NCBI RefSeq assembly: GCF_026625865.1
Contig: NZ_CP113067.1
Coordinates: 1,426,001 to 1,490,000, forward strand
Reading direction: 5' to 3'
Source of the DNA: Microbacterium sp. SL75
Lineage (GTDB): Bacteria; Actinomycetota; Actinomycetes; Actinomycetales; Microbacteriaceae
Length of the DNA: 64,000 bases
Notes under the pieces: generated by a model
What the model saw: only the letters and a program-made list of their open reading frames with translations
Database searches by the model: none
What the model was told of the DNA's origin: nothing
In this document: positions 6,497-15,205 of the stretch, in pieces
How positions within the stretch are numbered: position 1 is the stretch's first letter
Layout: the number at the start of each line of letters is the position of its first letter
Program-made: the position numbers and the translations under genes

Positions 6497-9066
6497 GGCA
6501 TCCTCCTCGAGATTCCGGATGCCGTGGCCTCCGTATCGGCCACGGGCAGCGCCACGACCATGGTGAGGCCGCCGCCGGGGGTGTCCTCCGGGGTGAGCGT
6601 GCCGCCCATGCCCTCGGCGAAGCCGCGCGAGAGGGCCAGGCCCAGGCCCAGACCCGCGGTGTTGTCGGTGTCGCCCAGGCGCTGGAAGGGCGAGAACATG
6701 TCCTCGCGGCGGTCGGCGGCGATACCGGGGCCGTGGTCGATCACGCGGATCTCGGCGGTGCCGCCGAGGCGGCTCGTCGCGATGCGGACACGCTCGCCGT
6801 CGGGCGAGTAGCGCTGGGCGTTGGTGAGCACGTTGACCAGCACGCGCTGCAGCAGCACGGGGTCGGCACGGAGCATCGGCAGGTCGGGGTCGAGCGCGAG
6901 CTCGACGTCGTCGGGGCCGAGGTCGAGCTCGTCGAGGGCGGAGAGCACGACACCCGCGGCGTCGGTCGCCGTCAGAGACACGGCGAGCACGCCGGCCTGC
7001 ACGCGGCTGACGTCGAGCAGGTCGGTTACGAGCACGGACAGCGTCGCCAGGCTTTCGTCTGCGGTCTCGAGCAGCACCTGGCGGTCGTCGTCGGAGAGCT
7101 GGTCGCCGGCGGCGCGCAGGCCGCCGAGCGAGGCGACGGCGGCGGCGAGCGGACGGCGGAGGTCATGGCTGACGGCCGACAGCAGGGCGGTGCGCACCTG
7201 GTCGGTCTCGGCGAGCGCGCCGGCCTCGGCCGCGGTCTCGGCGAGATCGGTGCGCTCGAGTGCGGCGGCGAGCTGCGCCACGACGACGTCGAGCAGACGT
7301 CGTTCCGAGGCGTCGAGGTCGCCGCCGTGCAGCTCGAGGGTCGCGCGCCCGTCGCCGACGGGCACCGCGACCGCGCGATCGTCGCGCACGGGCTCCCCGT
7401 CCGTGGCGAGCACCGTGCCGTCGGCGGCGACCAGGCGGACTCCCGCGAGGCCGAACGCCTCGCGCGCGCGGCTGATCAGCGCGGGCACGGCGCTCTCGCC
7501 CCGCAGCACGCTGCCGGCGATCGTGGCGAGCATCTCGGACTCCGCCGCGGCGCGTCGGGCGGCCCGCGCGCGGCGGGCGGCCTGGTCGACGACGACGCTG
7601 ACGAGCACGGCGATGACGACGTACAGCGTCAGCGACAGCGCGTGCGCGGGGTCGCTGATGGTGATCGTGTAGATCGGTGCGATGAACAGGAAGTCGAGCG
7701 TGACCCCCGACAACACGGCCGCGAACACCGCCGGCCAGATGCCGCCGACGAGCGCGACGACCACGACCAGCAACTGGTAGGCCAGGACGTCGGCGGTGAT
7801 CGACTCGTCGGAACCGGTGGCGATCATCAGCAGCGACAGAAGCGGACCGCCGACGAGGGCGGTGACGAAACCCAGGATGCGCCGCTTCGCGCTCAGCGCG
7901 GGGCCCGCGAGCCGGGGGAGGGCGAACCGGCCGCCCGCGCGGGCGTGGTTCACGATGTGCACGTCGATGTCGCCCGAGGCGCGGATCACGGTCGCCCCGA
8001 TGCCCGGTCCGGTAAGGGCTGCGCCCAGACGACCGCGCCGGCTCACGCCGATGACCAGCTGCGAGGCGTTGACCGATCGCGCGAAATCGACCAGGGCGGT
8101 GGCCACGTCGTCGCCGACGACCTGGTGGTAGGTGCCGCCCAGGGTTTCGACCAGGGCACGCTGTTCGGCCAGGGCGCCGGGGGCGCTCGCGCGCAGGCCG
8201 TCCTGCGTCGACACGTGCACGGCGAGCAGCTCGCCGCCGGCCGACCGCGCGGCGATGCGGGCCCCGCGACGCAGCAGCGTCTCGCCCTCGGGCCCGCCGG
8301 TCAGGGCAACGACCACGCGCTCGCGCGCCTGCCACGACCCTTCGATGCCGTGCTCGCTGCGGTAACGCTGCAGCGCGGAGTCGACCTCGTCGGCGAGCCA
8401 GAGCAGAGCGAGTTCGCGCAGCGCCGTCAGGTTGCCGAGGCGGAAGTAGTTCGACAGAGCGGCGTCGATCCGCTCGGCGGGGTAGACCGAGCCCGCGGCG
8501 AGGCGATCGCGCAGGGACTGCGGTGCCAGGTCGACGACCTCGATCTGATCGGCCGCCCGGACCACGGCATCCGGGACCGTCTCGCGCTGCACCACGCCGG
8601 TGATCTTCTCGACGACGTCGTTGAGCGATTCGATGTGCTGCACGTTCACGGTCGTGATCACGTCGATGCCCGCGTCGAGCAGCTCCTCGACGTCGGCCCA
8701 GCGCTTGTCGTTGCGAGAGCCGGGGACGTTGGTGTGCGCGAGTTCGTCGACGAGCGCGATTCTCGGGAGCCGTTCGAGCACGGCATCCAGGTCCATCTCA
8801 TCGAGCGCGACGCCGCGGTGCGCCACGGCACGGCGCGGAACCACCTCGAGGCCTTCGGCTTGCGCCGCGGTCGCGACGCGGCCGTGCGTCTCGACGATCG
8901 CGATGACGACGTCGTGGCCCTCCGAGCGCAGCCGGCGCCCTTCCTCGAGCATCTCGTATGTCTTGCCGACGCCGGGGGCCATGCCCAGCAGCACGCGCAG
9001 GCGCCCGCGCTTCACGAGGCGTCCCCCGTGCGCGACCGGGGTTCCGGCGACGGGCGACAGGGTCAT
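6493..9066 (-). CDS. kdpD: KdpD sensor histidine kinase
   Basis: An 857-residue membrane kinase with the canonical order: N-terminal KdpD domain with Walker A GMAPGVGKTYE (29-38) and DELAHTN, a USP-like domain (about 245-370), four transmembrane helices (about 395-495, DUF4118), a GAF-like domain, then HisKA with SHDLRRPLAA and an ATPase domain (N box NVLTNAQRYSP, G boxes GPGI and GLGLGLAL). It senses K+ and turgor stress and phosphorylates KdpE. The 18-bp gap to kdpC and the overlap with kdpE support one operon. Confidence 0.97.
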   Translation of the reverse strand: MTLSPVAGTPVAHGGRLVKRGRLRVLLGMAPGVGKTYEMLEEGRRLRSEGHDVVIAIVETHGRVATAAQAEGLEVVPRRAVAHRGVALDEMDLDAVLERLPRIALVDELAHTNVPGSRNDKRWADVEELLDAGIDVITTVNVQHIESLNDVVEKITGVVQRETVPDAVVRAADQIEVVDLAPQSLRDRLAAGSVYPAERIDAALSNYFRLGNLTALRELALLWLADEVDSALQRYRSEHGIEGSWQARERVVVALTGGPEGETLLRRGARIAARSAGGELLAVHVSTQDGLRASAPGALAEQRALVETLGGTYHQVVGDDVATALVDFARSVNASQLVIGVSRRGRLGAALTGPGIGATVIRASGDIDVHIVNHARAGGRFALPRLAGPALSAKRRILGFVTALVGGPLLSLLMIATGSDESITADVLAYQLLVVVVALVGGIWPAVFAAVLSGVTLDFLFIAPIYTITISDPAHALSLTLYVVIAVLVSVVVDQAARRARAARRAAAESEMLATIAGSVLRGESAVPALISRAREAFGLAGVRLVAADGTVLATDGEPVRDDRAVAVPVGDGRATLELHGGDLDASERRLLDVVVAQLAAALERTDLAETAAEAGALAETDQVRTALLSAVSHDLRRPLAAAVASLGGLRAAGDQLSDDDRQVLLETADESLATLSVLVTDLLDVSRVQAGVLAVSLTATDAAGVVLSALDELDLGPDDVELALDPDLPMLRADPVLLQRVLVNVLTNAQRYSPDGERVRIATSRLGGTAEIRVIDHGPGIAADRREDMFSPFQRLGDTDNTAGLGLGLALSRGFAEGMGGTLTPEDTPGGGLTMVVALPVADTEATASGISRRMP

Positions 9067-9084
9067 GACAGCGATTCTCGTCTC

Positions 9085-9669
9085 TCAGCGGGCGTCGAGC
9101 GCGCGATTGAGCTCCACGACGTTCACGCGCGGGTCGCCGAGGTATCCGAGATCGCGGGGAAGCGTGTGCTCCGACACGAGGGCTGCGACCTCGGACGACG
9201 GGATGCCGCGGGCTTCGGCGACCCGTGCGACCTGGCGTTCGGCGTTCTCGACCGAGATGTCGGGGTCGAGGCCCGAGCCCGAGGCGGTCACCGCGTCGGC
9301 GGGGATCGAGCCCGGGCCGTTCAGCTCGCCGAACGCCGCACGGCCCTCTTCGATCGGGGCGATCAGGTCCGGGTTCTCGGGGCCCAGGTTCGAGCCGGTC
9401 GAGGCCGAGGAGTCGTAGCTCGCGGCAGACGGTCGCGACTGGAAGTACTGGGGGAGAGCGTTGCCGTCGGCATCCTGGAACGACTGCCCGATCAGCTGCG
9501 AGCCGGTGACGGTGCCGTCGGCGGTCTTGATGAGCGATCCGTTCGCTTGGAACGGCAGGGCGACCTGTCCGACCGCGGTGATCAGCAGCATGTAGGCGAC
9601 GCCGAGCAGGAGGGTGAAGACGACCATCGCGCGGACGGCGACGGCGGTGGTACGCAGGGTGGTGCGCAT
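9085..9669 (-). CDS. kdpC: KdpC subunit of the K+-transporting ATPase
   Basis: A 194-residue single-pass protein that stabilises the KdpFABC complex. One N-terminal membrane helix (about 14-36) is followed by an extracytoplasmic domain with FQSRPSAASYDSSASTGSN, the conserved FxSRPS...GSNLGP signature, and the C-terminal LGYLGDPRVNVVELN motif. Length and motif order are normal for the family. It is 11 bp downstream of kdpB and 18 bp upstream of kdpD. Confidence 0.97.
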   Translation of the reverse strand: MRTTLRTTAVAVRAMVVFTLLLGVAYMLLITAVGQVALPFQANGSLIKTADGTVTGSQLIGQSFQDADGNALPQYFQSRPSAASYDSSASTGSNLGPENPDLIAPIEEGRAAFGELNGPGSIPADAVTASGSGLDPDISVENAERQVARVAEARGIPSSEVAALVSEHTLPRDLGYLGDPRVNVVELNRALDAR

Positions 9670-9680
9670 GACGGGGCCTT

Positions 9681-11837
9681 TCAGAAACCGGGGAGCAGGC
9701 TCACGACGAGGTCGATGAGCTTGATGCCGATGAAGGGGACGATGACGCCGCCGAGCCCGTAGACGAGCAGGTTGCGGCTGAGGATGCTCGACGCGCTCGC
9801 CGCGCGGTACTTCACACCGCGCAGGGCCAGGGGGATCAGCACGATGATGACGATCGCGTTGAAGATGATCGCGCTCGTGACGGCGGAGGCGGGGGAGTGC
9901 AGCCCCATGATGTTCAGCGCCGCCAGGCCCGGGAACACGCCCATGAACATCGCCGGGATGATGGCGAAGTACTTGGCTATGTCGTTGGCGAGCGAGAACG
10001 TGGTCAGCGCTCCGCGCGTGATGAGCAACTGCTTGCCGATGCGCACGATGTCGATGAGCTTGGTCGGATCGGAATCGAGGTCGACCATGTTGCCGGCCTC
10101 TTTCGCGGCCGAGGTGCCCGTGTTCATCGCGACGCCCACGTCGGCCTGTGCGAGTGCCGGAGCGTCGTTCGTGCCGTCGCCGGTCATCGCGACGAGGTTG
10201 CCGCCCTCCTGCTCGCGCTGGATGAGCGCGAGCTTGTCCTCGGGCGTGGCCTCGGCGAGGAAGTCGTCGACCCCGGCCTCGGCGGCGATCGCCTTGGCGG
10301 TGAGCGGGTTGTCGCCCGTGATCATCACGGTGCGGATGCCCATCGCCCGCAGCTCTCCGAAGCGCTCGCGGAGGCCGTCCTTGACGACGTCCTTGAGGTG
10401 GATGACGCCGAGCACGCGGCCGCGCCCGTGCGAAACTCCTGAAGATTCGGGGGCGAGGGTCGCCACGACCAGGGGAGTTCCGCCGGATTCAGCGATCTCG
10501 TTCGTGAATTTCAGGAGTTCAGCACGGGTGGCGTCGGACACCGTCGCGCGCTGGCCGTCGAGCCAGGCCACCACGGCGGACGCGGCGCCCTTGCGCACCT
10601 GCGTGCCGCCTTCCAGGTCGAGGCCGCTCATGCGGGTCTGAGCGGTGAAGGGCACGGGCTCCGCGCCCCGGGGCATCTCGGCGACGATCCCCTGGGCCGC
10701 CGCGAGCTCGACCACCGAGACGCCCTCGGGAGTGGGGTCGGCCTGCGACGACAGCGAGGCGTACTCGGCGAGCTCGGGGCCTCCGACGCCCTGCATCGGA
10801 ACGAACGCCGAGGCGCGGCGGTTTCCGTAGGTGATCGTGCCGGTCTTGTCCAGCAGCAGGGTCGTCACGTCGCCCGCCGCCTCGACCGCGCGGCCTGACA
10901 TCGCCAGGACGTTGCGCTGCACGAGACGATCCATTCCGGCGATGCCGATCGCGCTGAGGAGCGCCCCGATCGTGGTCGGGATGAGGCAGACCAGCAGCGC
11001 CACGAGCACGGGGATCGAGACGGGGGATGCCGCGTACGAGGCGATCGGGTTCAGCACCAGAACCACGACGACGAACACGATCGACAGGCTCGCGAGCAGG
11101 ATGTTCAGCGCGATCTCGTTGGGCGTGCGCTGGCGCGACGCGCCCTCGACGAGCGCGATCATGCGGTCGACGAAGGTCTCGCCGGGCTTCGACGTGATCT
11201 TCACCACGATGCGGTCGCTGAGCACGCGCGTGCCGCCGGTGACGGCGCTGCGATCACCGCCCGACTCGCGGACGACCGGGGCCGACTCTCCCGTGATCGC
11301 CGACTCGTCGACGGTCGCGATGCCCGAGACGATGTCGCCGTCGCCGGGGATGAGTTCCCCGGTCTCGACCAGCACGATGTCGCCGACGCGGAGGTCGCCC
11401 GAGGGGACGTCTTCGGTGGCGGCACCGGATGCCGAGGGGTCGGTGGGGGAGTACGAGACCACGCGGCGGGCCGAGGTCGTCGTGCGGGTCTTGCGCAGGG
11501 TCGCGGCCTGCGCCTTGCCGCGGCCCTCGGCCACGGACTCGGCGATGTTCGCGAAGAACACCGTGAGCCACAGCCAGACCGCGATTCCCCAGGTGAAGCC
11601 GAAGGGGAGGCCGGTGTCGTCGCCGCCGAGGAACGGCTCGGCGATCGCGATGAGCGTCGTCAGGGCCGCACCGACCCAGACGAGGAACATCACGGGGTTG
11701 CGCCACTGGGCGGCGGGGTTGAGCTTCTTGGCCGCGCCCGGGAGGGCGGCGACGACCTGAGCGGCGCTGAACGCGCGGCGCGGGGCGGCCGGCGCCTCGT
11801 CGGCAGCGGGGACCGGCGCGTGGGTGAGGGTGGACAT
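9681..11837 (-). CDS. kdpB: KdpB, P-type ATPase catalytic subunit, with repeat-derived insertion
   Basis: A 718-residue P-type ATPase that drives K+ uptake. Visible motifs are TGES (182-185), the phosphorylation motif DKTGTIT with D330, and the hinge [18 protein letters not shown]. Oddity: in the nucleotide-binding domain the usual junction between GGTPLVV (452-458) and [11 protein letters not shown] (473-483) is interrupted by about 12 extra residues ([12 protein letters not shown], 461-472). The DNA for this insertion and for residues 437-449 forms the two arms of a long inverted repeat related to intergenic elements elsewhere in the window. The reading frame stays open, so the enzyme is probably functional. 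The ATG overlaps the kdpA stop by 1 bp. Confidence 0.96.
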   Translation of the reverse strand: MSTLTHAPVPAADEAPAAPRRAFSAAQVVAALPGAAKKLNPAAQWRNPVMFLVWVGAALTTLIAIAEPFLGGDDTGLPFGFTWGIAVWLWLTVFFANIAESVAEGRGKAQAATLRKTRTTTSARRVVSYSPTDPSASGAATEDVPSGDLRVGDIVLVETGELIPGDGDIVSGIATVDESAITGESAPVVRESGGDRSAVTGGTRVLSDRIVVKITSKPGETFVDRMIALVEGASRQRTPNEIALNILLASLSIVFVVVVLVLNPIASYAASPVSIPVLVALLVCLIPTTIGALLSAIGIAGMDRLVQRNVLAMSGRAVEAAGDVTTLLLDKTGTITYGNRRASAFVPMQGVGGPELAEYASLSSQADPTPEGVSVVELAAAQGIVAEMPRGAEPVPFTAQTRMSGLDLEGGTQVRKGAASAVVAWLDGQRATVSDATRAELLKFTNEIAESGGTPLVVATLAPESSGVSHGRGRVLGVIHLKDVVKDGLRERFGELRAMGIRTVMITGDNPLTAKAIAAEAGVDDFLAEATPEDKLALIQREQEGGNLVAMTGDGTNDAPALAQADVGVAMNTGTSAAKEAGNMVDLDSDPTKLIDIVRIGKQLLITRGALTTFSLANDIAKYFAIIPAMFMGVFPGLAALNIMGLHSPASAVTSAIIFNAIVIIVLIPLALRGVKYRAASASSILSRNLLVYGLGGVIVPFIGIKLIDLVVSLLPGF
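10430..10531. repeat. AACTCCTGA-type long inverted repeat, copy 2, inside kdpB
   Basis: The left arm reads CCCGTGCGAAACTCCTGAA-GATTC (10425-10447); the right arm reads GAATTTCAGGAGTTCAGCACGGG (10506-10528). About 20 positions pair with small gaps. The whole element lies in kdpB coding sequence and is read through in frame, contributing residues about 437-472. Copies 1 and 3 are intergenic. Confidence 0.75.
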
Positions 11838-13522
11838 CAGCGGGTAAGTCCTTCAGCGAGGGGTCCGAGGGTGAGGACCGGGAAGTAGGTGAGGGCCGTG
11901 ACGATCACGACGACGCCGGCGAGCAGACCCGCGAACTGCGGGCGGTGCGTCGGCAGGGTTCCGGCGGTGGAGGGCACGGCATCCTGAGCCGCGAGAGAAC
12001 CCGCCAGGGCCAGCACGAACACGATCGGCAGGAACCGGCCGAGGAGCATCGCCACCCCCAGTGCCGTGTTGAACCACGGGGTGTTGGCCGTGAGACCGGC
12101 GAACGCGGAGCCGTTGTTGTTCGCCGCCGAGGTGAAGGCGTAGAGCACTTCGCTCAGGCCGTGCACGCCCGGATTGAGGATCGAGGTGGTCTCGACGTCG
12201 TCCCGGATGCCGGGAATCCCGAAGCTCAGCGCGGTTCCGGCGAGCACGAGCGTGGGTGTGACGAGGATGTACAGGCTCGCGAGCTTGATCTCTTTCGGCC
12301 CGATCTTCTTGCCCAGGTACTCGGGGGTGCGCCCGATCAGCAGGCCGCCGACGAACACCGCGATCACGGCGAGGATGAGCATGCCGTACAGGCCCGATCC
12401 GACACCGCCGGGGGCGATCTCACCGAGCATCATGTTGATCATCGGCATCATGCCGCCGAGCGCCGTGTAGCTGTCGTGCATCGAGTTGACCGCCCCCGTC
12501 GAGGTGAGCGTGCTGGTCGTGCCGAAGAGCGTCGAACCGAAGATGCCGAAGCGCACCTCTTTGCCCTCCATGGCGCCGCCGGCGAGCATCGGGGCCGTCC
12601 CGTTCCCGGCCATCTCGGCCCAGGTGAGAAGAGCCGCGGATGCCACGAAGATCGCGCCCATGACGCCGAGGATCGTGTAGCCCTGGCGGTCGTCGTTCAC
12701 GATCCGGCCGAAGGCACGGGGGAGCGAGAACGGGATCACCAGCATGAGGAAGATCTCGAAGAGGTTCGTCCAGGGGGTGGGGTTCTCGAACGGGTGCGCG
12801 GAGTTCGTGTTGAAGATCCCGCCGCCGTTGGTGCCGAGGAGCTTGATCGCCTCCTGCGAGGCGACCGGCCCGCCGGGGATCGACTGGGCCGCGCCCGCCA
12901 CCGTCGTGGCATCGGTGAAGCCCGAGAGGTTCTGGATGACGCCGCCGGCGAGCAGCACGACCGCCGCGACGATCGAGAACGGCAGGAGCAGACGGTAGGT
13001 GCCGCGAACGAGGTCGACCCAGAAGTTCCCGATCACACCGCTGCGGCGGTACGCGAAACCGCGAACGAGAGCGACCGCGATGGCGATGCCGACGGCCGCG
13101 CTGACGAAGTTCTGAACGGTGAGGGCGGCGAACTGCACGGTGTAGCCGAGGGTGGTCTCGCCGCCGTAGGACTGCCAGTTCGTGTTCGTGACGAAGGAGA
13201 CGGCCGTGTTGAACGACAACGCCTCGCTCGGGGCGTCGAAGCCCAGCGAGAGCGGCAGCACCGCCTGAAGCCGCATGATCGCGTACACGAACACGACGCC
13301 GACGAACGAGAACAGCAGCACCGAGCGCAGGTAGGCCTGCCAGGTCTGGGCGCTGCGCGGGTCGACGCCGATCAGGCGGTACGTGCCCCGCTCGACGGCG
13401 AGGTCGCGCTGACCGGTGTAGATGCGGGCGATGTAGTCACCGAGGGGGCGGTAGGCCAGGCCCAGGGCGACGAGAAGAGTGAGGCTGGTCAGGACGATCG
13501 ACCAGATGGTTCCGCTATCCAT
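11837..13522 (-). CDS. kdpA: KdpA, K+-translocating subunit
   Basis: A 561-residue polytopic protein homologous to K+ channels, with about ten membrane helices. Selectivity-filter-like loops are visible as [32 protein letters not shown] and [12 protein letters not shown]. The start [31 protein letters not shown] is the expected periplasm-facing first helix. The gene follows kdpF by 3 bp. No truncation is seen. Confidence 0.98.
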   Translation of the reverse strand: MDSGTIWSIVLTSLTLLVALGLAYRPLGDYIARIYTGQRDLAVERGTYRLIGVDPRSAQTWQAYLRSVLLFSFVGVVFVYAIMRLQAVLPLSLGFDAPSEALSFNTAVSFVTNTNWQSYGGETTLGYTVQFAALTVQNFVSAAVGIAIAVALVRGFAYRRSGVIGNFWVDLVRGTYRLLLPFSIVAAVVLLAGGVIQNLSGFTDATTVAGAAQSIPGGPVASQEAIKLLGTNGGGIFNTNSAHPFENPTPWTNLFEIFLMLVIPFSLPRAFGRIVNDDRQGYTILGVMGAIFVASAALLTWAEMAGNGTAPMLAGGAMEGKEVRFGIFGSTLFGTTSTLTSTGAVNSMHDSYTALGGMMPMINMMLGEIAPGGVGSGLYGMLILAVIAVFVGGLLIGRTPEYLGKKIGPKEIKLASLYILVTPTLVLAGTALSFGIPGIRDDVETTSILNPGVHGLSEVLYAFTSAANNNGSAFAGLTANTPWFNTALGVAMLLGRFLPIVFVLALAGSLAAQDAVPSTAGTLPTHRPQFAGLLAGVVVIVTALTYFPVLTLGPLAEGLTR

Positions 13523-13525
13523 GGG

Positions 13526-13615
13526 TCAGAACTTCTCCGGTCGGACGAGGGCGACCACGAGGTACACGACGGCGGCGACCGCGAGGACCGCGGCGAGGAT
13601 CGAGAAGAAGATCAC
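13526..13615 (-). CDS. kdpF: KdpF small membrane subunit
   Basis: A 29-residue single-helix peptide starting at GTG 13615 and ending VALVRPEKF, the typical KdpF C-terminus. KdpF stabilises the KdpABC complex in the membrane. The GTG overlaps the stop of the 46-codon gene upstream (GTGA) and the stop lies 3 bp before the kdpA ATG, so all three are translated as a unit. Confidence 0.93.
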   Translation of the reverse strand: MIFFSILAAVLAVAAVVYLVVALVRPEKF

Positions 13616-13752
13616 GGGCGCTCGCCCCCTCGTCCGGTGGTGCGGGACGTCGAGGGGCGGGCTTCGGGGCCCAGCTTCTCGACCCCCTTCGCGACGAGGG
13701 CGACCAGCGCGAAGAGCGCGACGGTCGCGGCGAGGAAGACGGCATCGAGCAC
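13612..13752 (-). CDS. 46-residue membrane protein at the head of the kdp operon
   Basis: GTG at 13752 is preceded by TGGAG at correct spacing. The peptide has one N-terminal membrane helix (LDAVFLAATVALFALVALVA) and a basic, polar tail rich in Arg, Ser and Thr. Its TGA overlaps the GTG of kdpF by 4 bp, so the gene is almost surely real and co-translated. Small proteins with this helix-VEKL layout occur before kdpF in other actinobacteria; a role in the Kdp complex is inference. Confidence 0.8.
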   Translation of the reverse strand: MLDAVFLAATVALFALVALVAKGVEKLGPEARPSTSRTTGRGGERP

Positions 13753-13916
13753 GACGACTCCAGATTCGGGTGAACACACCGCGGAGATCCGCGGGCACCG
13801 CGGGGCGGCACGTGTGTCGATACAACTCCTCGAGCCCGCGGCATCCCGGCGTCCTAACGCTTTCCCTACGGGTCGCTGACGGACACATACGGGGTGCTTA
13901 CGGGGGATCGCCGCCG

Positions 13917-13986
13917 CCGAGACGGCAACTCGCTGACAACCCGGTTGCCGGCTGGTGCCGAGTTGTCAGCCGGATGCCGTCTCGAG
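13917..13986. repeat. Palindromic repeat upstream of the kdp operon
   Basis: The left part contains CGAGACGGCA and GCTGACAAC (13917-13943); the right part contains the inverse GTTGTCAGC and TGCCGTCTCG (13962-13985), with differing spacers between the two blocks. It lies between the kdp promoter side and the release factor-like gene at 14024. The outer block CGAGACGGCA/TGCCGTCTCG recurs in the terminator at 25067-25101. Confidence 0.6.
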
Positions 13987-14023
13987 ACCATCGGCGTCGC
14001 CGCCGACCGCGCATGATGGAGGC

Positions 14024-14461
14024 ATGCTCCCCTCCGACGGATCCGACGTGCGCGTCAGCGCGGGGCTGGTGATCCCGGCCGCGGAGCTGTCGTGGCGGTT
14101 CTCGCGCTCTTCGGGGCCGGGCGGTCAGGGCGTGAACACCGCCGACTCGCGGGTCGAATTGATGTGGGATGCCGTGGCGTCGAGCGTGCTGTCACGGGTG
14201 CAGCGTGAGCGACTCATCGAGCGACTCGGTGACCGGCTCGTCGACGGGGTGCTGACGATCGCGGCATCCGAGCATCGGGCGCAGCTGCGCAACCGCGACG
14301 CGGCGCGCGCCCGCCTTTCCGCTCTCGTGGCCGAGGCCGTAGCCCCTCCCGCCCCGCCGCGACGCGCGACGAAGCCCACCCGCGGATCGAGGGAGCGCCG
14401 CCTGCAGGCCAAGCAGCGCCGCACCGACGTGAAGAGGATGCGCCGTCGTCCGACCGACTGA
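14024..14461 (+). CDS. arfB: ArfB/YaeJ-type peptidyl-tRNA hydrolase (ribosome rescue)
   Basis: A 145-residue class I release factor-like protein without codon-recognition domain. The catalytic GGQ is in SRSSGPGGQGVNTADSRVEL near residue 34, followed by the SV-LSRVQRERL helix and a basic C-terminal tail (KPTRGSRERRLQAKQRRTDVKRMRRRP) that in ArfB enters the empty mRNA channel of stalled ribosomes. ATG at 14024 has GGAGG 4-5 nt upstream (14018-14022). The length agrees with ArfB (about 140). Confidence 0.93.
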   Translation: MLPSDGSDVRVSAGLVIPAAELSWRFSRSSGPGGQGVNTADSRVELMWDAVASSVLSRVQRERLIERLGDRLVDGVLTIAASEHRAQLRNRDAARARLSALVAEAVAPPAPPRRATKPTRGSRERRLQAKQRRTDVKRMRRRPTD

Positions 14462-14500
14462 CCCGCCCCGCCCTCCCGCCCCCTCCCCCCATGCCCGACG

Positions 14501-14559
14501 TTGAGTGTCCAAAACACCCGGACGCTTTTGAAAACCGTCCGGGTGTTTTGGACACTCAA
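14501..14559. repeat. GTGTCCA-type long palindrome, copy 1 (perfect 24-bp arms)
   Basis: The arm beginning TTGAGTGTCCAAAACACC (14501-14524) is repeated exactly inverted at 14536-14559, with an 11-nt centre CTTTTGAAAAC. Related, less perfect copies occur at 15091-15149, 26428-26489 and 39520-39577. It lies between convergent genes, so it may also terminate transcription, but the cross-copy similarity marks it as a repeat family. Confidence 0.85.
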
Positions 14560-14562
14560 CAG

Positions 14563-14641
14563 GGGTGGGCCGCGGGGAGGGGGCCGCGGGGAGGGGGCCG
14601 CGGGGAGGGGGCAGCGGGGAGCGGGCCGGGGGAGGGGGCAG
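14563..14641 (+). repeat. G-rich short tandem repeat
   Basis: A 14-bp unit of the form GGGGGCCGCGGGGA is repeated about three times in near-perfect form and then degenerates (GGGGGCAGCGGGGA and similar). It directly follows the perfect palindrome and precedes the stop of the membrane-protein gene on the minus strand. Runs of four to six G at regular spacing could form G-quadruplexes on the plus strand. Confidence 0.7.
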
Positions 14642-14654
14642 CGCGGCGTGAGCG

Positions 14655-15023
14655 TTATGACTGAGCGCCGCCCTCGGCCCGGCGGCGGCGCACCTGCTCC
14701 TCGAGGTCGGCGAGGCGCATCTCGCGCTCGAGGTCGGCGATCTGTTGCTCGGTGGTGCGGGTCTCGCGAGCAGCGGCCGGCGGGGGAGCGGGGTCGGTGT
14801 CCTTCTGCCAGCGCCGCGGGTCGCCGAAGGACATCGGCGTCGCTCGCGTCTCGTACTCCCGGCCGAGGGCGAACCACAGGATCGACCCGATCAGCGGCAG
14901 CAGCACGATGAAGATGATCCACGCGAATTTCGGCAGGTGCTTCACCTGGTCTTCGCGCCGGGTGATGACATCGACGAGGGCGACCACCATCACCACGAGG
15001 GTCAGCAGGGCGAGTACTGGCAT
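14655..15023 (-). CDS. PLDc_N-type two-helix membrane protein
   Basis: A 122-residue protein starting MPVLALLTLVVMVVALVDVI. Two membrane helices (3-20 and 34-52) are joined by a short charged loop; the segment LPKFAWIIFIVLLPLIGSILWFALGR is the signature of the phospholipase D N-terminal domain (PLDc_N) found alone in many actinobacterial proteins. The C-terminal half is hydrophilic with a predicted coiled coil (TTEQQIADLEREMRLADLEEQVRRRR). It carries no catalytic PLD motif, so a structural or regulatory role is likely. Start chosen at ATG 15023, where the hydrophobic helix begins. Confidence 0.85.
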   Translation of the reverse strand: MPVLALLTLVVMVVALVDVITRREDQVKHLPKFAWIIFIVLLPLIGSILWFALGREYETRATPMSFGDPRRWQKDTDPAPPPAAARETRTTEQQIADLEREMRLADLEEQVRRRRAEGGAQS

Positions 15024-15090
15024 GGCATCCACCCTGTCGGAGACTTCCGTCGGCGTCCACCGATTCGTCGCGACCGGGCCGGAGCCGGGG

Positions 15091-15149
15091 TGAGTGTCCA
15101 GAACACGCCGGAGGCACCGCCCTCCCCGCGGCGTGCTCTGGACAGTCGA
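15091..15149. repeat. GTGTCCA-type long palindrome, copy 2
   Basis: Left arm TGAGTGTCCAGAACACGCCG (15091-15110) pairs with the right arm CGGCGTGCTCTGGACAGTCGA region (15129-15149) with two mismatches; the spacer is 18 nt and G/C-rich. Same outer GTGTCCA and inner CACSCCG blocks as copy 1. Confidence 0.7.
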
Positions 15150-15166
15150 CGGGGCAGCGAGAACAC

Positions 15167-15197
15167 CGACGCCCCCACCACGAAGGTGGGGGCGTCG
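15167..15197 (-). terminator. Perfect hairpin terminator downstream of the APC permease gene
   Basis: CGACGCCCCCACC (15167-15179) and GGTGGGGGCGTCG (15185-15197) form a 13-bp stem with loop ACGAA. It lies 9 bp beyond the stop of the minus-strand permease gene. Confidence 0.7.
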
Positions 15198-15205
15198 GGC
15201 CAGAC

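Noticed and set aside
6733..9762. 1009-codon open frame on the plus strand opposite kdpD/kdpC
   Set aside because: Shadow of GC-rich coding sequence: Arg/Gly/Val/Asp/His-rich composition, no domain, and kdpD on the other strand is certain.
11945..13879. 644-codon open frame opposite kdpA
   Set aside because: Antisense of a certain gene; no ribosome site and no protein-like segments.
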